Assembly: GCF_905207245.1 (NCBI RefSeq)
Contig: NZ_CAJLKP010000001.1
Location: 1-64,000 of the forward strand
DNA length: 64,000 bases
Direction of reading: 5' to 3'
Source: an uncultured Bacteroides sp.
GTDB taxonomy: Bacteria > Bacteroidota > Bacteroidia > Bacteroidales > Bacteroidaceae
The position numbers and the translations under genes are program-made. Under the pieces are notes generated by a model. It did not search any database. It saw nothing but the letters and a program-made list of their open reading frames with translations, and was not told the DNA's origin. How positions within the stretch are numbered: the first letter of the stretch is position 1; each line of letters opens with the position of its first letter. Positions 16,987-28,500 of this stretch are shown here, in pieces.

Positions 16987-17847
16987 ATGGTAAAAAAGAA
17001 ACGGCATAAAGCTTTTTGGAGCAATATCAAGTTTAAGTATAAACTGACTATCATCAACGAGAATACACTTGAGGAAGTTGTAGGTATCCGTGTATCCAAA
17101 CTGAACGGTATCTCGGTATTGCTTTCCGTACTAACAGTGCTGTTTTTGATTGCCGCAGCTATCATTACTTTTACTCCTTTACGCAATTACCTGCCGGGAT
17201 ACATGAACAGTGACATCCGTGCCCAGGTTGTGGAAAATGCCTTGCGCGCAGACTCACTCCAACAGTTGGTGGAACGCCAGAATCTGTATATCATGAATAT
17301 ACAGGATATTTTCCGTGGGACAGTCCGTGTTGATACAGTGCATTCTATGGACTCTCTGACCACCGTACGCGAAGACTCATTGATGGAGCGCACACAGCGG
17401 GAAGATGAATTCCGCAAACAGTATGAAGAAACTGAAAAATATAATCTGACGAGTATCACTGCCCGCCCTGATATAGAGGGATTGATATTTTATCGCCCAA
17501 CGCGGGGCATGATTACGGAGAAGTTTGATGCGGATAGACGACATTATGGTACGGACATTGCAGCCAATCCGGGAGAGAGTGTACTGGCTACGCTGGACGG
17601 TACAGTCATACTGAGTACCTACACTGCCGAAACAGGGTATGTGATAGAAGTACAACACAACCAGGACTTTGTATCCGTGTACAAGCATTGTAGTTCCCTG
17701 CTGAAGCGGGAAGGTGATACCGTGCAGGCCGGAGAGGCCATTGCACTGGTGGGAAACAGCGGACAACTGACCACCGGTCCTCACCTGCACTTTGAGCTAT
17801 GGCACAAAGGGCGGGCGGTAAATCCGGAACAATACATTGTATTTTAG
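16987..17847 (+). CDS. M23 (LytM-type) metallopeptidase, membrane-anchored
   Basis: The 286-residue product (ATG at 16987; a GTG six bases earlier is also in frame) has a basic cytoplasmic N-terminus, a transmembrane helix at ~43-66, a coiled-coil-like stretch (~80-150) and a C-terminal LytM domain (~165-282). The zinc-site landmarks HYGTDIAANPGE and GPHLHFELW are present, so the enzyme should be catalytically competent as an endopeptidase of peptidoglycan cross-links in the periplasm. It is transcribed with murA and rimM upstream and dxr downstream, so its supply is tied to cell-wall precursor synthesis. Confidence 0.9.
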   Translation: MVKKKRHKAFWSNIKFKYKLTIINENTLEEVVGIRVSKLNGISVLLSVLTVLFLIAAAIITFTPLRNYLPGYMNSDIRAQVVENALRADSLQQLVERQNLYIMNIQDIFRGTVRVDTVHSMDSLTTVREDSLMERTQREDEFRKQYEETEKYNLTSITARPDIEGLIFYRPTRGMITEKFDADRRHYGTDIAANPGESVLATLDGTVILSTYTAETGYVIEVQHNQDFVSVYKHCSSLLKREGDTVQAGEAIALVGNSGQLTTGPHLHFELWHKGRAVNPEQYIVF

Positions 17848-17888
17848 TGATTAGTGATTAACAAAGTAGTCAAATCGTAAATATATAA

Positions 17889-19040
17889 ATGAAGAAACAA
17901 ATTGCTATACTCGGTTCCACAGGTTCCATCGGTACACAGGCATTGCAGGTCATTGAGGAGCAATCCGACCAGTACGAAGCTTATGTGCTGACTGCCAATA
18001 ACCGGGTAGAAGAACTCATTGCCCAGGCACGGAAGTTCAAGCCTGAAGCAGTAGTCATAGCCAACGAAACCAAATATGCCCAACTGAAAGAAGCGCTCGC
18101 CGACCTGCCTATCAAAGTATATGCAGGAACGGAAGCCATCTGCCAGATTGTGGAAGATGCTGAGATTGACATCGTTCTGACCGCCATGGTGGGTTATGCC
18201 GGACTGAAACCGACAATGAACGCCATACGTGCCCGTAAGCCTATCGCCCTTGCCAATAAGGAAACGCTTGTAGTGGCCGGCGAACTGATTAACGACTTGG
18301 CACGCCTCTCCGGTACACCTATATTGCCTGTAGATTCCGAACATTCGGCTGTTTTTCAGTGTTTGGCAGGAGAGCTCGGAAATCCGATAGAAAAGGTTAT
18401 TCTTACGGCTTCCGGCGGCCCATTCCGCAACTGCACAATGGAACAACTGGCTACGGTTACCAAGGCGCAAGCCTTGAAACATCCCAACTGGGATATGGGA
18501 GCGAAAATTACGATTGACTCCGCTTCAATGATGAACAAAGGATTCGAAGTGATAGAAGCCAAATGGTTGTTTGGTGTGCGCCCTGACCAGATTGAAGTGG
18601 TGGTACATCCGCAGTCTATCATCCATTCGATGGTGCAATTTGAAGATGGTGCGGTGAAGGCGCAATTGGGTATGCCAGATATGCGCTTGCCTATCCAGTA
18701 TGCATTTTCTTATCCACAACGCCTGAAAGCCTCGTTCCCCCGTCTGGATTTCAAGATGTGTACGAACCTGACTTTTGAACAACCTGATACGACACGTTTC
18801 CGCAATCTGGCACTGGCTTACGAGGCCTTGCATAAGGGAGGAAATATGCCTTGCATTGTCAATGCGGCGAATGAAGTGGTAGTAGCCGCTTTCCTGCGGG
18901 ATGAAATTTCGTTCCTCGGAATGAGCGATGTGATAGAGAAGACAATGTCGATTGTGGCGTTTGTAGAAAAGCCGGAATATGAAGATTATGTGGCTACGGA
19001 TGCGATGGCGCGCCGGATTGCACAGGAACTTATAAAGTGA
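17889..19040 (+). CDS. dxr: 1-deoxy-D-xylulose 5-phosphate reductoisomerase
   Basis: Dxr (IspC) converts DXP to MEP, the committed step of the non-mevalonate isoprenoid pathway, using NADPH and a divalent metal. The 383-residue product begins MKKQIAILGSTGSIGTQAL, the NADPH-binding motif GSTGSIGTQ, and has the metal-binding VDSEHSAVFQ and the flexible-loop and substrate motifs PNWDMGAKITIDSASMMNKG. Length is typical. It follows the M23 gene by 41 bp and precedes rseP, a common Bacteroidetes order. Confidence 0.96.
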   Translation: MKKQIAILGSTGSIGTQALQVIEEQSDQYEAYVLTANNRVEELIAQARKFKPEAVVIANETKYAQLKEALADLPIKVYAGTEAICQIVEDAEIDIVLTAMVGYAGLKPTMNAIRARKPIALANKETLVVAGELINDLARLSGTPILPVDSEHSAVFQCLAGELGNPIEKVILTASGGPFRNCTMEQLATVTKAQALKHPNWDMGAKITIDSASMMNKGFEVIEAKWLFGVRPDQIEVVVHPQSIIHSMVQFEDGAVKAQLGMPDMRLPIQYAFSYPQRLKASFPRLDFKMCTNLTFEQPDTTRFRNLALAYEALHKGGNMPCIVNAANEVVVAAFLRDEISFLGMSDVIEKTMSIVAFVEKPEYEDYVATDAMARRIAQELIK

Positions 19041-19116
19041 TTAGCGGTCTAAGTGATTAGTGATAAGCCGCATTTAATATAGTAAATTGTAAATAGTAAA
19101 ATAGAAAGTTTATTAG

Positions 19117-20451
19117 ATGGAAACATTTTTGATTCGTGCCCTGCAACTCATTATGAGCCTTTCATTGCTCGTTATTGTCCATGAGGGAGGGCACTTCCTC
19201 TTCGCCCGCCTCTTCAAGACCCGGGTAGAAAAGTTTTGCTTGTTCTTCGACCCTTGGTTCACTCTGTTCAAGTTCAAGCCCAAAAACAGTGATACAGAAT
19301 ATGGCATCGGTTGGCTGCCGCTAGGTGGCTACGTGAAGATATCAGGTATGATAGATGAGTCTATGGACACCGAACAGATGCAACAGCCTATGCAACCGTG
19401 GGAATTCCGAGCCAAACCGGCGTGGCAACGATTGCTTATTATGGTGGGTGGCGTAGTGTTCAACTTCCTGCTGGCGTTATTCATTTACTCCATGATACTC
19501 TTTACGTGGGGTGATGAATACGTGCCGGTGCAAAAGGCTCCGTTGGGTATGGAGTTCAACGAAACAGCAAAAGCCATCGGCTTCCGCGATGGTGACATAC
19601 TCATCTCTGCCGATGGTGTACCCTTCGAACGTTACGATGGCGACCTGTTGACAAGTGTTGTTGATGCCCGCGAAGTAACCGTGCTGCGTGGCGGAGAGAA
19701 AGCCTCGGTTTATATTCAGGAGGATATGATGGAGCGTTTGCTGGCCGACAGTGTACGTTTCGCCTCATTCCGCTATCCATATGTGATTGACAGTATACTT
19801 CCCAATCGCCCTGCCGCCCTTGCCGGATTGCAACCGGGTGACAGCATCACACAATTGGATGGAGAGAATATCGCTTATTTCGACTTCAAAAGAGAAATAG
19901 CACGCCGTCAGAAAGACGGTTTGGCTCCTCATGATATCACATTGACGTATATACGAGCAGGAGTGACGGATACCCTAACTTTTGCTACAGATTCTTTGTA
20001 TGAAATAGGTGTAGTGGCGCGCATGACGACCAATCAATTACTTCCCGTAGTAAAAAAGGAATACAGCTTCTTCGCCTCTTTTCCTGCCGGTGCGGCACTG
20101 GGTGTGAAAACGCTGAAAGGTTATGTAGGACAGATGAAATATCTCTTCTCCAAAGAGGGGGCCAAGCAATTAGGTGGTTTTGGAACTATCGGCAGCATCT
20201 TCCCCGCTACATGGGATTGGCATCAGTTCTGGTACATGACGGCATTCCTTTCCATTATCCTTGCCTTCATGAATATCCTGCCTATTCCGGCATTGGATGG
20301 CGGACATGTACTGTTCCTTATTTATGAAATTGTGGCCCGCCGAAAACCAAGCGACAAGTTTATGGAACGTGCACAAATGGTAGGTATGTTCCTGTTGTTC
20401 GGGTTATTGCTTTGGGCAAACTTCAACGATATTCTGCGGTTCCTGTTCTAG
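19117..20451 (+). CDS. rseP: Site-2 intramembrane metalloprotease RseP
   Basis: RseP cleaves transmembrane segments, including those of anti-sigma factors, at the inner membrane. The 444-residue product has HEGGH (HExxH; His22, Glu23, His26) in the first membrane helix, a PDZ-like region (~195-290), and the third zinc ligand motif NILPIPALDGGH in the C-terminal membrane half. Cleavage of FecR-type anti-sigmas by RseP-like proteases is known in other bacteria, so this enzyme could in principle act on the FecR at 48141-49169, which is inference. It is the last gene of the tsaB-to-rseP run and ends before two hairpins. Confidence 0.94.
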   Translation: METFLIRALQLIMSLSLLVIVHEGGHFLFARLFKTRVEKFCLFFDPWFTLFKFKPKNSDTEYGIGWLPLGGYVKISGMIDESMDTEQMQQPMQPWEFRAKPAWQRLLIMVGGVVFNFLLALFIYSMILFTWGDEYVPVQKAPLGMEFNETAKAIGFRDGDILISADGVPFERYDGDLLTSVVDAREVTVLRGGEKASVYIQEDMMERLLADSVRFASFRYPYVIDSILPNRPAALAGLQPGDSITQLDGENIAYFDFKREIARRQKDGLAPHDITLTYIRAGVTDTLTFATDSLYEIGVVARMTTNQLLPVVKKEYSFFASFPAGAALGVKTLKGYVGQMKYLFSKEGAKQLGGFGTIGSIFPATWDWHQFWYMTAFLSIILAFMNILPIPALDGGHVLFLIYEIVARRKPSDKFMERAQMVGMFLLFGLLLWANFNDILRFLF

Positions 20452-20470
20452 CATATAGTCTACCTAATAA

Positions 20471-20553
20471 AAACAGATGGTCTGTTCGGATGAAACAGAC
20501 CATCTGTTTAAAGCAAATAGACCATCTATTCCAGTCGGATAGATGGTCTATTT
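20471..20553. terminator. Twin hairpins between convergent rseP and ddh
   Basis: Two perfect hairpins lie in tandem: arms 20471-20486 and 20494-20509 (7-nt loop), and arms 20515-20529 and 20539-20553 (9-nt loop, followed by T-rich sequence). All four arms share the core AGATGGTCT or its complement AGACCATCT, so alternative pairing between the hairpins is possible. They probably end transcription from both sides. Confidence 0.75.
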
Positions 20554-20582
20554 TATTAAGGTAAAATACCAGTCTTATTTAT

Positions 20583-21482
20583 TTACACTAAGTGACCGAT
20601 CCATTCTTCACGATCACCCGGAAGAAGGTCAATAACCGGAACTTCCACCATGGTATAGCAACCGGGTTGCTGACGCATGGAAGCACGTGCCACACAAACC
20701 AATACCTGTGCTGTGAGTGCAGGATTATTGATGCGCATATTGAATTCGAACAATTGATTCTGAGTTTTACCGGAAACTCCTTTGCGAGTGAGGTTTACGC
20801 CATGTCCCATATCAAGCAAAGCGTCTACACTGGGAACTTGCTTCACATGTGTTTCATCATTCACAAAGTAAGCGTCGGCCTTGATGGCAGCAGCTACTTT
20901 GTCAAACTCATAACCGTCTTTCAGCTCAATGTAAACCATACGGCGATGGATGCCTGTTCCTGTAGGAATTGTCATGGAAAGGGCCGCTTTCACACCGTCA
21001 ACAGCTTTTACAGCAACAGTATGTCCCATGCTCATTCCAGGACCGAAATTGGTATATGTAATTCCTTTCGGAGCAATAGCTTCCAGCAAAGTACGCACAA
21101 TCGAATCGCTTCCCGGGTCCCAACCGGCAGAGATGATAGAAACTGCATTATGCTCTTTGGCAGCAGCGTTCAGCGTACGACGCAAATCTACGATACCGGT
21201 ATGGATATCAAAACTATCAACCGTATTAATGCCGAGGGCAAGGATTTCTTTAGCAAAAGATTCCACGCTACGGGTCGGTGTACAAAGGATAGCTACATCA
21301 ACGCTTTCCAATTCCTTGATATTCTTCACTACGGGGTATTCACTCAGTTCTGTGGGACGGTTTTCTGCTCCTGCACGGCGTACAACACCTGCGATTTCAA
21401 AGTCGGGAGCTGCTTGCAATGCTTCGAGCACGTATTGCCCGATATTGCCATAGCCAACGATGGCTGCTCTTACTTTTTTCAT
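20583..21482 (-). CDS. ddh: meso-Diaminopimelate dehydrogenase
   Basis: Ddh makes meso-2,6-diaminopimelate in one step from tetrahydrodipicolinate, ammonium and NADPH, for lysine and peptidoglycan. The 299-residue product begins MKKVRAAIVGYGNIGQYVL with the Rossmann motif GYGNIG, and carries FDIHTGIVDLRR and SAGWDPGSDSIVR in the substrate domain. The length matches the ~300-320-residue family. It is monocistronic, with a -7 box at 21525-21532 on the minus strand and twin hairpins downstream. Confidence 0.94.
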   Translation of the reverse strand: MKKVRAAIVGYGNIGQYVLEALQAAPDFEIAGVVRRAGAENRPTELSEYPVVKNIKELESVDVAILCTPTRSVESFAKEILALGINTVDSFDIHTGIVDLRRTLNAAAKEHNAVSIISAGWDPGSDSIVRTLLEAIAPKGITYTNFGPGMSMGHTVAVKAVDGVKAALSMTIPTGTGIHRRMVYIELKDGYEFDKVAAAIKADAYFVNDETHVKQVPSVDALLDMGHGVNLTRKGVSGKTQNQLFEFNMRINNPALTAQVLVCVARASMRQQPGCYTMVEVPVIDLLPGDREEWIGHLV

Positions 21483-21524
21483 TCTTTTATTGGATTTATT
21501 TATCAGTTTTCTATCTTATCGGCA

Positions 21525-21532
21525 CAAAAGTA
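21525..21532 (-). promoter_or_regulatory. Promoter -7 box for ddh
   Basis: The minus strand reads TACTTTTG (TAnnTTTG). A TTTG on the minus strand at 21556-21559 lies 23 bp upstream, slightly beyond the usual 19-21 bp. Confidence 0.5.
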
Positions 21533-21731
21533 AGCATTTTCATTTAATTTCACTACAAAACAACACAGAGTTCCACAGAGTTTTTCCTTTATTAAGACTT
21601 GTTTCAAACTTATGCACCTTCAATTACTTACCCTCTAAAACAATTTCCAAAGGAAAAAGTTCTGTTAAACTCTCCCGACTCTATAATGGGGAAACACAAT
21701 ATTCGTCGCGCGCGCCCGTTATATAAGCATT

Positions 21732-22337
21732 ATGATAGAATACATCAAAGGCGGACTTGCCGAGCTCAGCCCGGCAACCGCAGTTATCGACTGTAACGGT
21801 TTGGGATATGCCGTTAATATTTCATTGAATACGTATGCTGCCATTCAGGGTAAAAAGGAGTGCAAATTGTATATCTACGAGGCTATACGTGAGGATGCAT
21901 ATATTCTCTATGGCTTCGCGGACAAACAGGAACGGGAGTTATTCCTGTTACTGATTTCCGTATCGGGCATCGGTGGAAATACAGCACGAATGATACTCTC
22001 AGCACTTTCACCGGCGGAACTGGTGAATGTAATCAGTACGGAGAATGCGAACATGCTGAAGACGGTGAAAGGTATCGGGCTAAAGACTGCGCAACGGGTG
22101 ATTGTGGATTTGAAAGATAAAATCAAGACAGGTGCTGCCGCTGCAGGAAGTACAATAGGAAATCTGGGCGGAATGCTGACGGCTGCCAATGCACAGGTAC
22201 AAGAAGAAGCAATTGCTGCGTTGACAATGCTGGGATTTGCACAGGCGCCGTCGCAAAAGGTGGTGCTGGCAATACTGAAGGAAGAACCGGATGCACCGGT
22301 GGAACAGGTGATTAAACTGGCACTGAAACGGCTTTGA
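21732..22337 (+). CDS. ruvA: Holliday junction branch-migration protein RuvA
   Basis: RuvA binds four-way junctions as a tetramer and loads RuvB. The 201-residue product has the OB-fold N-terminal domain (MIEYIKGGLAELSP, residues 1-62), the middle helix-hairpin-helix pair (GIGGNTARMIL and GIGLKTAQRVI, the two DNA-contact motifs), a flexible Ala/Gly-rich linker (~135-150), and the C-terminal RuvB-contacting helices (EAIAALTMLGF). Length is typical. It is followed by a long intergenic inverted repeat and then sprA; no ruvB or ruvC is in the window. Confidence 0.96.
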   Translation: MIEYIKGGLAELSPATAVIDCNGLGYAVNISLNTYAAIQGKKECKLYIYEAIREDAYILYGFADKQERELFLLLISVSGIGGNTARMILSALSPAELVNVISTENANMLKTVKGIGLKTAQRVIVDLKDKIKTGAAAAGSTIGNLGGMLTAANAQVQEEAIAALTMLGFAQAPSQKVVLAILKEEPDAPVEQVIKLALKRL

Positions 22338-22338
22338 T

Positions 22339-22517
22339 AAATGATAATTTATCGCGCTTCGCGCGATAAGTGACAAGCTACAAGCTACGAGTGACAAGTG
22401 CCTTTCAGTGTGATAGCCGGGCGAATAATTATTCAGCCACGAGTACAGCGCAGCAACTCGTTACTGGTAGCTCGTAGCTCGTAACTTAATTTAGCGCTCC
22501 GCGCTAAATTATCATTT
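22339..22517. repeat. Long imperfect inverted-repeat element between ruvA and sprA
   Basis: The 179-bp stretch starts with AAATGATAATTT and ends with its exact complement AAATTATCATTT. Just inside each end is a GC-rich mini-hairpin (TTATCGCGC/GCGCGATAA at 22349-22369 and AATTTAGCGC/GCGCTAAATT near 22488-22510). Further in, GACAAGCTACAAGCTACGAG faces the complement of GCTCGTAGCTCGTAAC. The element could fold almost end to end. It starts one base after the ruvA stop and ends 16 bp before the sprA ATG. Confidence 0.65.
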
Positions 22518-22533
22518 GTACAACTGAATACAC

Positions 22534-25500
22534 ATGAAGTCTTCATACATACGACATATAATCTGGTTATTACTGCTGTGGCTAACGCCCGGCAGTTTTG
22601 TCGTTATGGGACAGAATGCACAACAAAGCACAAATATAAATAATACACAAGAAGCAACAACTGCACAAGATACCATCCCTCCCCGATACTCCGTCCGTAA
22701 AACTGTGCCAAGCACACTAAAGGATCTTTCGCCCCGCCCCGCCGACCTGCAATCGCCGGTGAACCTGCGGACAGAAGCGGAATATGATGCTAAAACAGAC
22801 AAATACCTCCTACGTACCAAACTGGGTAACAAGGAGATTGGAGTGCCGATGCTACTCACTCCCGAAGAATACCTGGACTGGACACTGAAACAGTCCATGC
22901 AGGCATATTATCGCCAGAAGAATGGGGAACAAATTGGTAAAGGAAAAGAAGCCTTCGACTCTATGGATATGAAGTTCAACCTTGGTCCGGCAGAGAAGCT
23001 TTTCGGCCCCGGCGGGGTGCAAATACGCACGCAAGGCAATGCGGAACTTAGCTTCGGCATGAATTACAAGAATGTGAAGAATCCTTCGCTCCCTGAAAGC
23101 CAGCGCAAAACACTTGGCTTCGACTTCGACGAGAAAATCAATATCAACGTCAACGGAAAAGTGGGCGACAAGGTGAACCTGAACATGAACTACAATACGG
23201 ACGCTACATTTGATTTCGACACCAAACAACTAAAGCTAAAGTATGAAGGCAAGGAAGACGAAATCATCAAACTAATCGAAGCGGGAAACGTAAACATGTC
23301 CACCAACAACTCACTGATACGGGGGGCATCGGCTCTATTCGGTATTCGCACGGATTTGCAATTCGGCAAGTTGAAGCTGCAAGCAGTCATCAGCCAGCAA
23401 GAGAGTGAAGCCAAGACTGTGACAAGCCGAGGCGGTGCACAAACCACCACTTTCGATTTCTCTGCTGACAACTACGAAGAGAATCGCCACTTTTTCCTCG
23501 CCCACTACTTCCGGGATGCATACGACAAGAATCTGGCCCAACTTCCGAATATTCTTTCGGGAGTTACGATTAACCGTATCGAAGTATGGGTGACCAATAA
23601 GCGGAATAATTACGATAATCCAAGGAACATCGTAGCGCTGACCGACCTTGGGGAGGCTTTCCACATTGGTAATACCACCGCCTGGCACGGAACGGGGAAT
23701 CCATCCAATCCAATATCAAACGTCAATGTGCCCGCCAACAGCGCCAATAATCTTTATGCGGAAATGATTAGTCAGTATGCCGCAGCTCGCGACATCAGTC
23801 AGGTGAGCAACACCATGAACAGCATTCCTGGTGTGGAAGGCGGCATGGATTATGAAAAGATAGAAAGTGCCCGCCTGCTCACTTCCTCGGAATACACACT
23901 GAACAGCAAACTGGGCTACCTTTCGCTGAAACAAACCTTGCAACCGGATGAGGTATTGGCAGTCGCTTTCGAATTTACGCTCGGGGGAAGAAGCTACCAG
24001 GTGGGAGAATTTTCTTCGGACATCAAGGAGACGGGGCAGAGCCTATTCGTGAAGCTATTGAAAAACACCGCCAACTCTCCCGATGCCGCCTGCTGGGACC
24101 TGATGATGAAGAACGTCTACAGCCTCAACGCTTACTCGGTGCAGAAAGAAAAATTCCAGTTGAACATCACTTACCAGAGTGATACGACAGGAGTATATCT
24201 ACGCTATATCCCCGAAGGTAAGATTGCCCGAATGCCTCTGTTACGCGTCATGAACCTCGACCGGCTGAACAGCCGGAACCAGACGGGCGCGGATGGTTTC
24301 TTCGACTTCGTAGAGGGGTATACGGTAACGGCATCCGATGGTCGCATCTATTTTCCTGTAGTGGAACCTTTCGGCAGCCACCTGCGCAAAGCTATCGGGA
24401 ACGATGCACTGGCAGACAAATATGTGTTTCAGGAACTATACGACTCCACCCGCACCGTGGCACGGCAGACGGCAGAAAAGAATAAATACCGCCTGACGGG
24501 AGAATACCGTGCTTCAAACGCTAACGAGATACGTCTGGGAGCCATGAACGTTCCGCAAGGGTCGGTACGGGTGACGGCAGGTGGCATGACGCTCATGGAA
24601 AACTCAGACTACACGGTGGATTATACACTGGGCGTGGTCACCATCCTCAACCAAGGCATTATTGATGCGGGCACTGCCATCAGCGTAAATCTGGAAAGTA
24701 ACACCCTCTACAGCATGCAGCGCAAAACGATGATGGGTTTGAACTTCACCTACGACTTTTCGCAGAACTTCTCCTTCGGCGGAAGTATCATGCACCTCAG
24801 CGAGAAGCCGTTGACAAGCAAAGTGGCAATGGGTGATGAGCCGCTCTCCAACACCCTGTGGGGACTGAATGCTTCGTGGAAGAAAGAAAGCCAATGGCTA
24901 ACGAACATGCTGGACAAGCTGCCTTTCGTCACCGCCACCGCACCCAGTAGCATCAACCTTGGCGTGGAATTTGCCCACCTCGTCCCGGGACATGCCAAAG
25001 GCCTGCAACAGAATGCTTCGTACATCGACGACTTCGAAAGCACGCAAAGTGGCATCGACCTGCGCCAACCATCGTACTGGATGCTGGCAAGCACGCCTTA
25101 CAGCCCTTCCGCCTCCGCCCTTTTCCCGGAGGCATCGCTCAGCAACAATATCGCCTACGGGAAAAACCGGGCATTGCTGGCGTGGTATCACATCGACGGT
25201 CTCTTCACCCGCCGCAACTCCTCGCTGACACCCACGCACATCAAGAACGACCTCAACCAGCTCAGCAACCATTACGTGCGCGAAGTGTACGAACAGGAGC
25301 TTTTCCCAAATAAGGAAACTCCTTATCAGGAATCCGCCGCCATGAACGTGCTGAACCTGGCATACTATCCGCAGGAACGGGGTCCCTACAACCTGGATAC
25401 AAACCTAAATGCCGACGGCACGTTGCGCAATCCGGAGAAGCGTTGGGGGGGCATGATGCGCAAACTGGACACGAGTGATTTTGAAGCGGCGAACATTGAA

Positions 25501-28500
25501 TATGTCACGTTCTGGTTGCTCGACCCCTTCATTTATGAAGACACTGATAATAAAGAATTTAAAGCATCCACAGTAACATCAGACTCAGCACCCTCAGTGA
25601 CATCTAAGGCGGCACTTTCAGCCTCTCGCGGAGGGTATCTTTACCTCAATCTGGGCGAGGTATCCGAAGACATCCTGAAAGACGGCAAGAAGTTCTTTGA
25701 GAACGGTCTGCCCACGGACGGAGACGTGACTAAGACCGAAGAAACCGTCTGGGGACGTGTGCCGCGCGACCGTAGCGTGGTATATGCTTTCGACAACGCT
25801 GCCGGTGCCCGCCGCCGCCAGGATGTCGGTCTGAACGGACTTTCAACCGATGACGAACGCACTTTTCCTACCTATCAGAAGTATCTGTCGCAAGTGCAAG
25901 GCCTGGTTGATACTGAAACCTATCAGAAGTTCTATAACGACCCCTCGGGCGACAACTATCATTACTTCCGCGGTAGCGACTACGACCGAGAGGAACGTAG
26001 CATTCTGGAACGCTACAAGTACTACAACAATACCGAAGGCAACTCCACTGCCTCGGAAGACTCTCCGGAACGATATGACATTTCTTCAAAAACCGTGCCC
26101 GATGTAGAGGACATCAATCAGGACAACACCCTGAACGAAACGGAGAAGTATTTCCAGTATAAAATCCACCTCGCCCCTGCTGACTTAAAAGTAGGTCAAA
26201 ACTATATCACAGACAAACGTACTGTCAGCGTTCGCCTGCGCAACGGACAAACGGAAGAAGTGAGCTGGTATCAGTTCAAAGTACCCGTGCGCAGTGGTGA
26301 AGCCGTGGGAAGCATCAAAGATTTCAAGTCCATCCGCTTCATGCGCATGTTCCTGACCGGATTTGAGAAACCCGTCGTGCTGCGCTTCGCCACGCTGGAA
26401 CTGATACGCGGCGAGTGGCGCACCTATACCGATGCGCTGAACAACACCCAGCAAGGCGCCTCTACCACCAGCTCCGCCACACTCGAAGTGTCCGCCGTCA
26501 ACATTGAAGAAAACGGCGACCGCACCCCGGTGAATTATATCATGCCTCCGGGTATCTCGCGCGTCATCGACCCCGGACAGCCGCAACTACGCCAACAGAA
26601 CGAGCAGGCCATGAGCCTGAAACTTGAGAAGCTGGCTCCCGGTGATGCCCGTGCCGTCTACAAAAACACCGGTATGGACATGCGCCAGTACCGACGCCTG
26701 CAAATGTTTGCCCATGCCGAAGCCCTACCCGACCTAACCACCGACCCGCAGGACGGTGAACTGTCCGTCTTCATCCGCCTCGGCTCGGACTATCGCGGCA
26801 ACTATTACGAGTATGAAATCCCCCTCACCCTCACCCCGCACGGAGAATACAACGGAAGCACCACCGCCGGATGCCTCGCCGTCTGGCCCAAAGCCAACAA
26901 TCTGGACATCGACCTCAGCCTACTCACCAATGTGAAAAAAAACCGCAACCGACTGAAGAACACCCCGAATAGTGGTGTGACCTATGCCAAGGTCTACTCC
27001 GAATACGACCCTGACAAACCTGCCAATAAGATAAGCGTCATCGGCAACCCCTCACTGGCGGAAGTAAAAACTCTGATGATTGGTGTGCGAAACAATGCCC
27101 GCACCGTCAAGTCGGCAGAGATTTGGGTGAATGAACTTCGCCTCACCGAGTTCAATGAAGATGGCGGCTGGGCGGCACAAGGCAACCTCAACGTGCAACT
27201 TTCCGACATCGGCAGCATCAACCTTGCCGGACATGTGGAAACGGCAGGCTTCGGCGGACTAGAACAAAGCGTCAGCGAACGCCGGCTGGACGATTATTAT
27301 CAGTATAGTTTCACCACCACGTTCGACCTCGGACGCTTCTTTCCCAAGAAAGCCCGGCTCACCGCGCCCATCTATTTCTCCTACTCCAAGGAAGCCACTA
27401 CGCCCAAGTATAATCCGCTGGACAAAGATATGTTGCTGGACGATGCCCTCGATGCCTTCACCACCGACTGGGAACGCGACTCGCTGATGAACATTGCCCG
27501 TGAGATAACAACTTACCGCAACTTCAGCCTGAGCAACGCCCGCCTAGGCATCATCAGTAAGAACCCGATGCCATACGACCCGGGTAACTTTACCATCAGC
27601 TATTCACGCTCCCTGCGCCACAACCAGGGTAGCACCACCGCCTACGAGAACGAAACCGACTGGCGCGCCGCCATGAGCTACAATTACGCTCCCGTCTACC
27701 GTCCTTGGGAGCCCTTCAAAAAGATGGAAAGCAAATCCCCGTGGATGCGTTTCATCAAAGAGCTCAATCTGAACTGGTTGCCCCAAAGCATCGCGTTCAA
27801 CACCGACATGACGCGCCATTATTATGAGCTCCAGCTTCGCGACCTCGAAGCCCTCACATCCGGGATATCCGTTGACAACGGAAATACAGGCATCGAAAGT
27901 ATCCCCATCTCCATCGCCAAAGAATTCCTCTGGAACCGTGACTTCGCCCTGCGTTGGGACTTGACGAAGAATCTGCGCCTCAACTTCACTTCCGCCACCC
28001 ATGCCGAGATTCAAGAACCCTACGGCGTAGTAAACAAAGACCTCTACCCCGATGAATATACCGCCTGGAAGGATACCGTGCGCCGCAGCCTGCTATCACT
28101 CGGCCGTCCCATCGACTTCCAGCAAACATTTAATGCCACCTATAAACTCCCGTTCGACAAATTCCCCATCACCGACTGGATTAGTGCCGACTTCCGCTTT
28201 GCCTCTTCCTACAACTGGGATCGTGGTGTCTCACTGTCCGATGGTATAGAAATGGGAAACACCGTCAGCAATCAACGCAGTATCGACGTGAATTCCCGCT
28301 TCAACCTTGAAGCATTCTACAATAAGATACCTTATTTAAAGAAGGTGAACCGCCGCTTCTCTGCCTCCTATCGTAAACCCACCCCGACCAAAGAGCAAAA
28401 GCCGCGCCGTTTTGACAAAGAAATACAGTTACGGGCAGATACCACGTTGACCGTCAACCATGGCATGAACTCCCGCCGTCCCAAAGTGTCAGCACTCACG

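Noticed and set aside
20592..21533. 313-codon open frame on the plus strand over ddh
   Set aside because: It is the antisense of ddh, with a Cys/His/Phe-rich translation and no family signature. The length reflects codon bias of the real gene.
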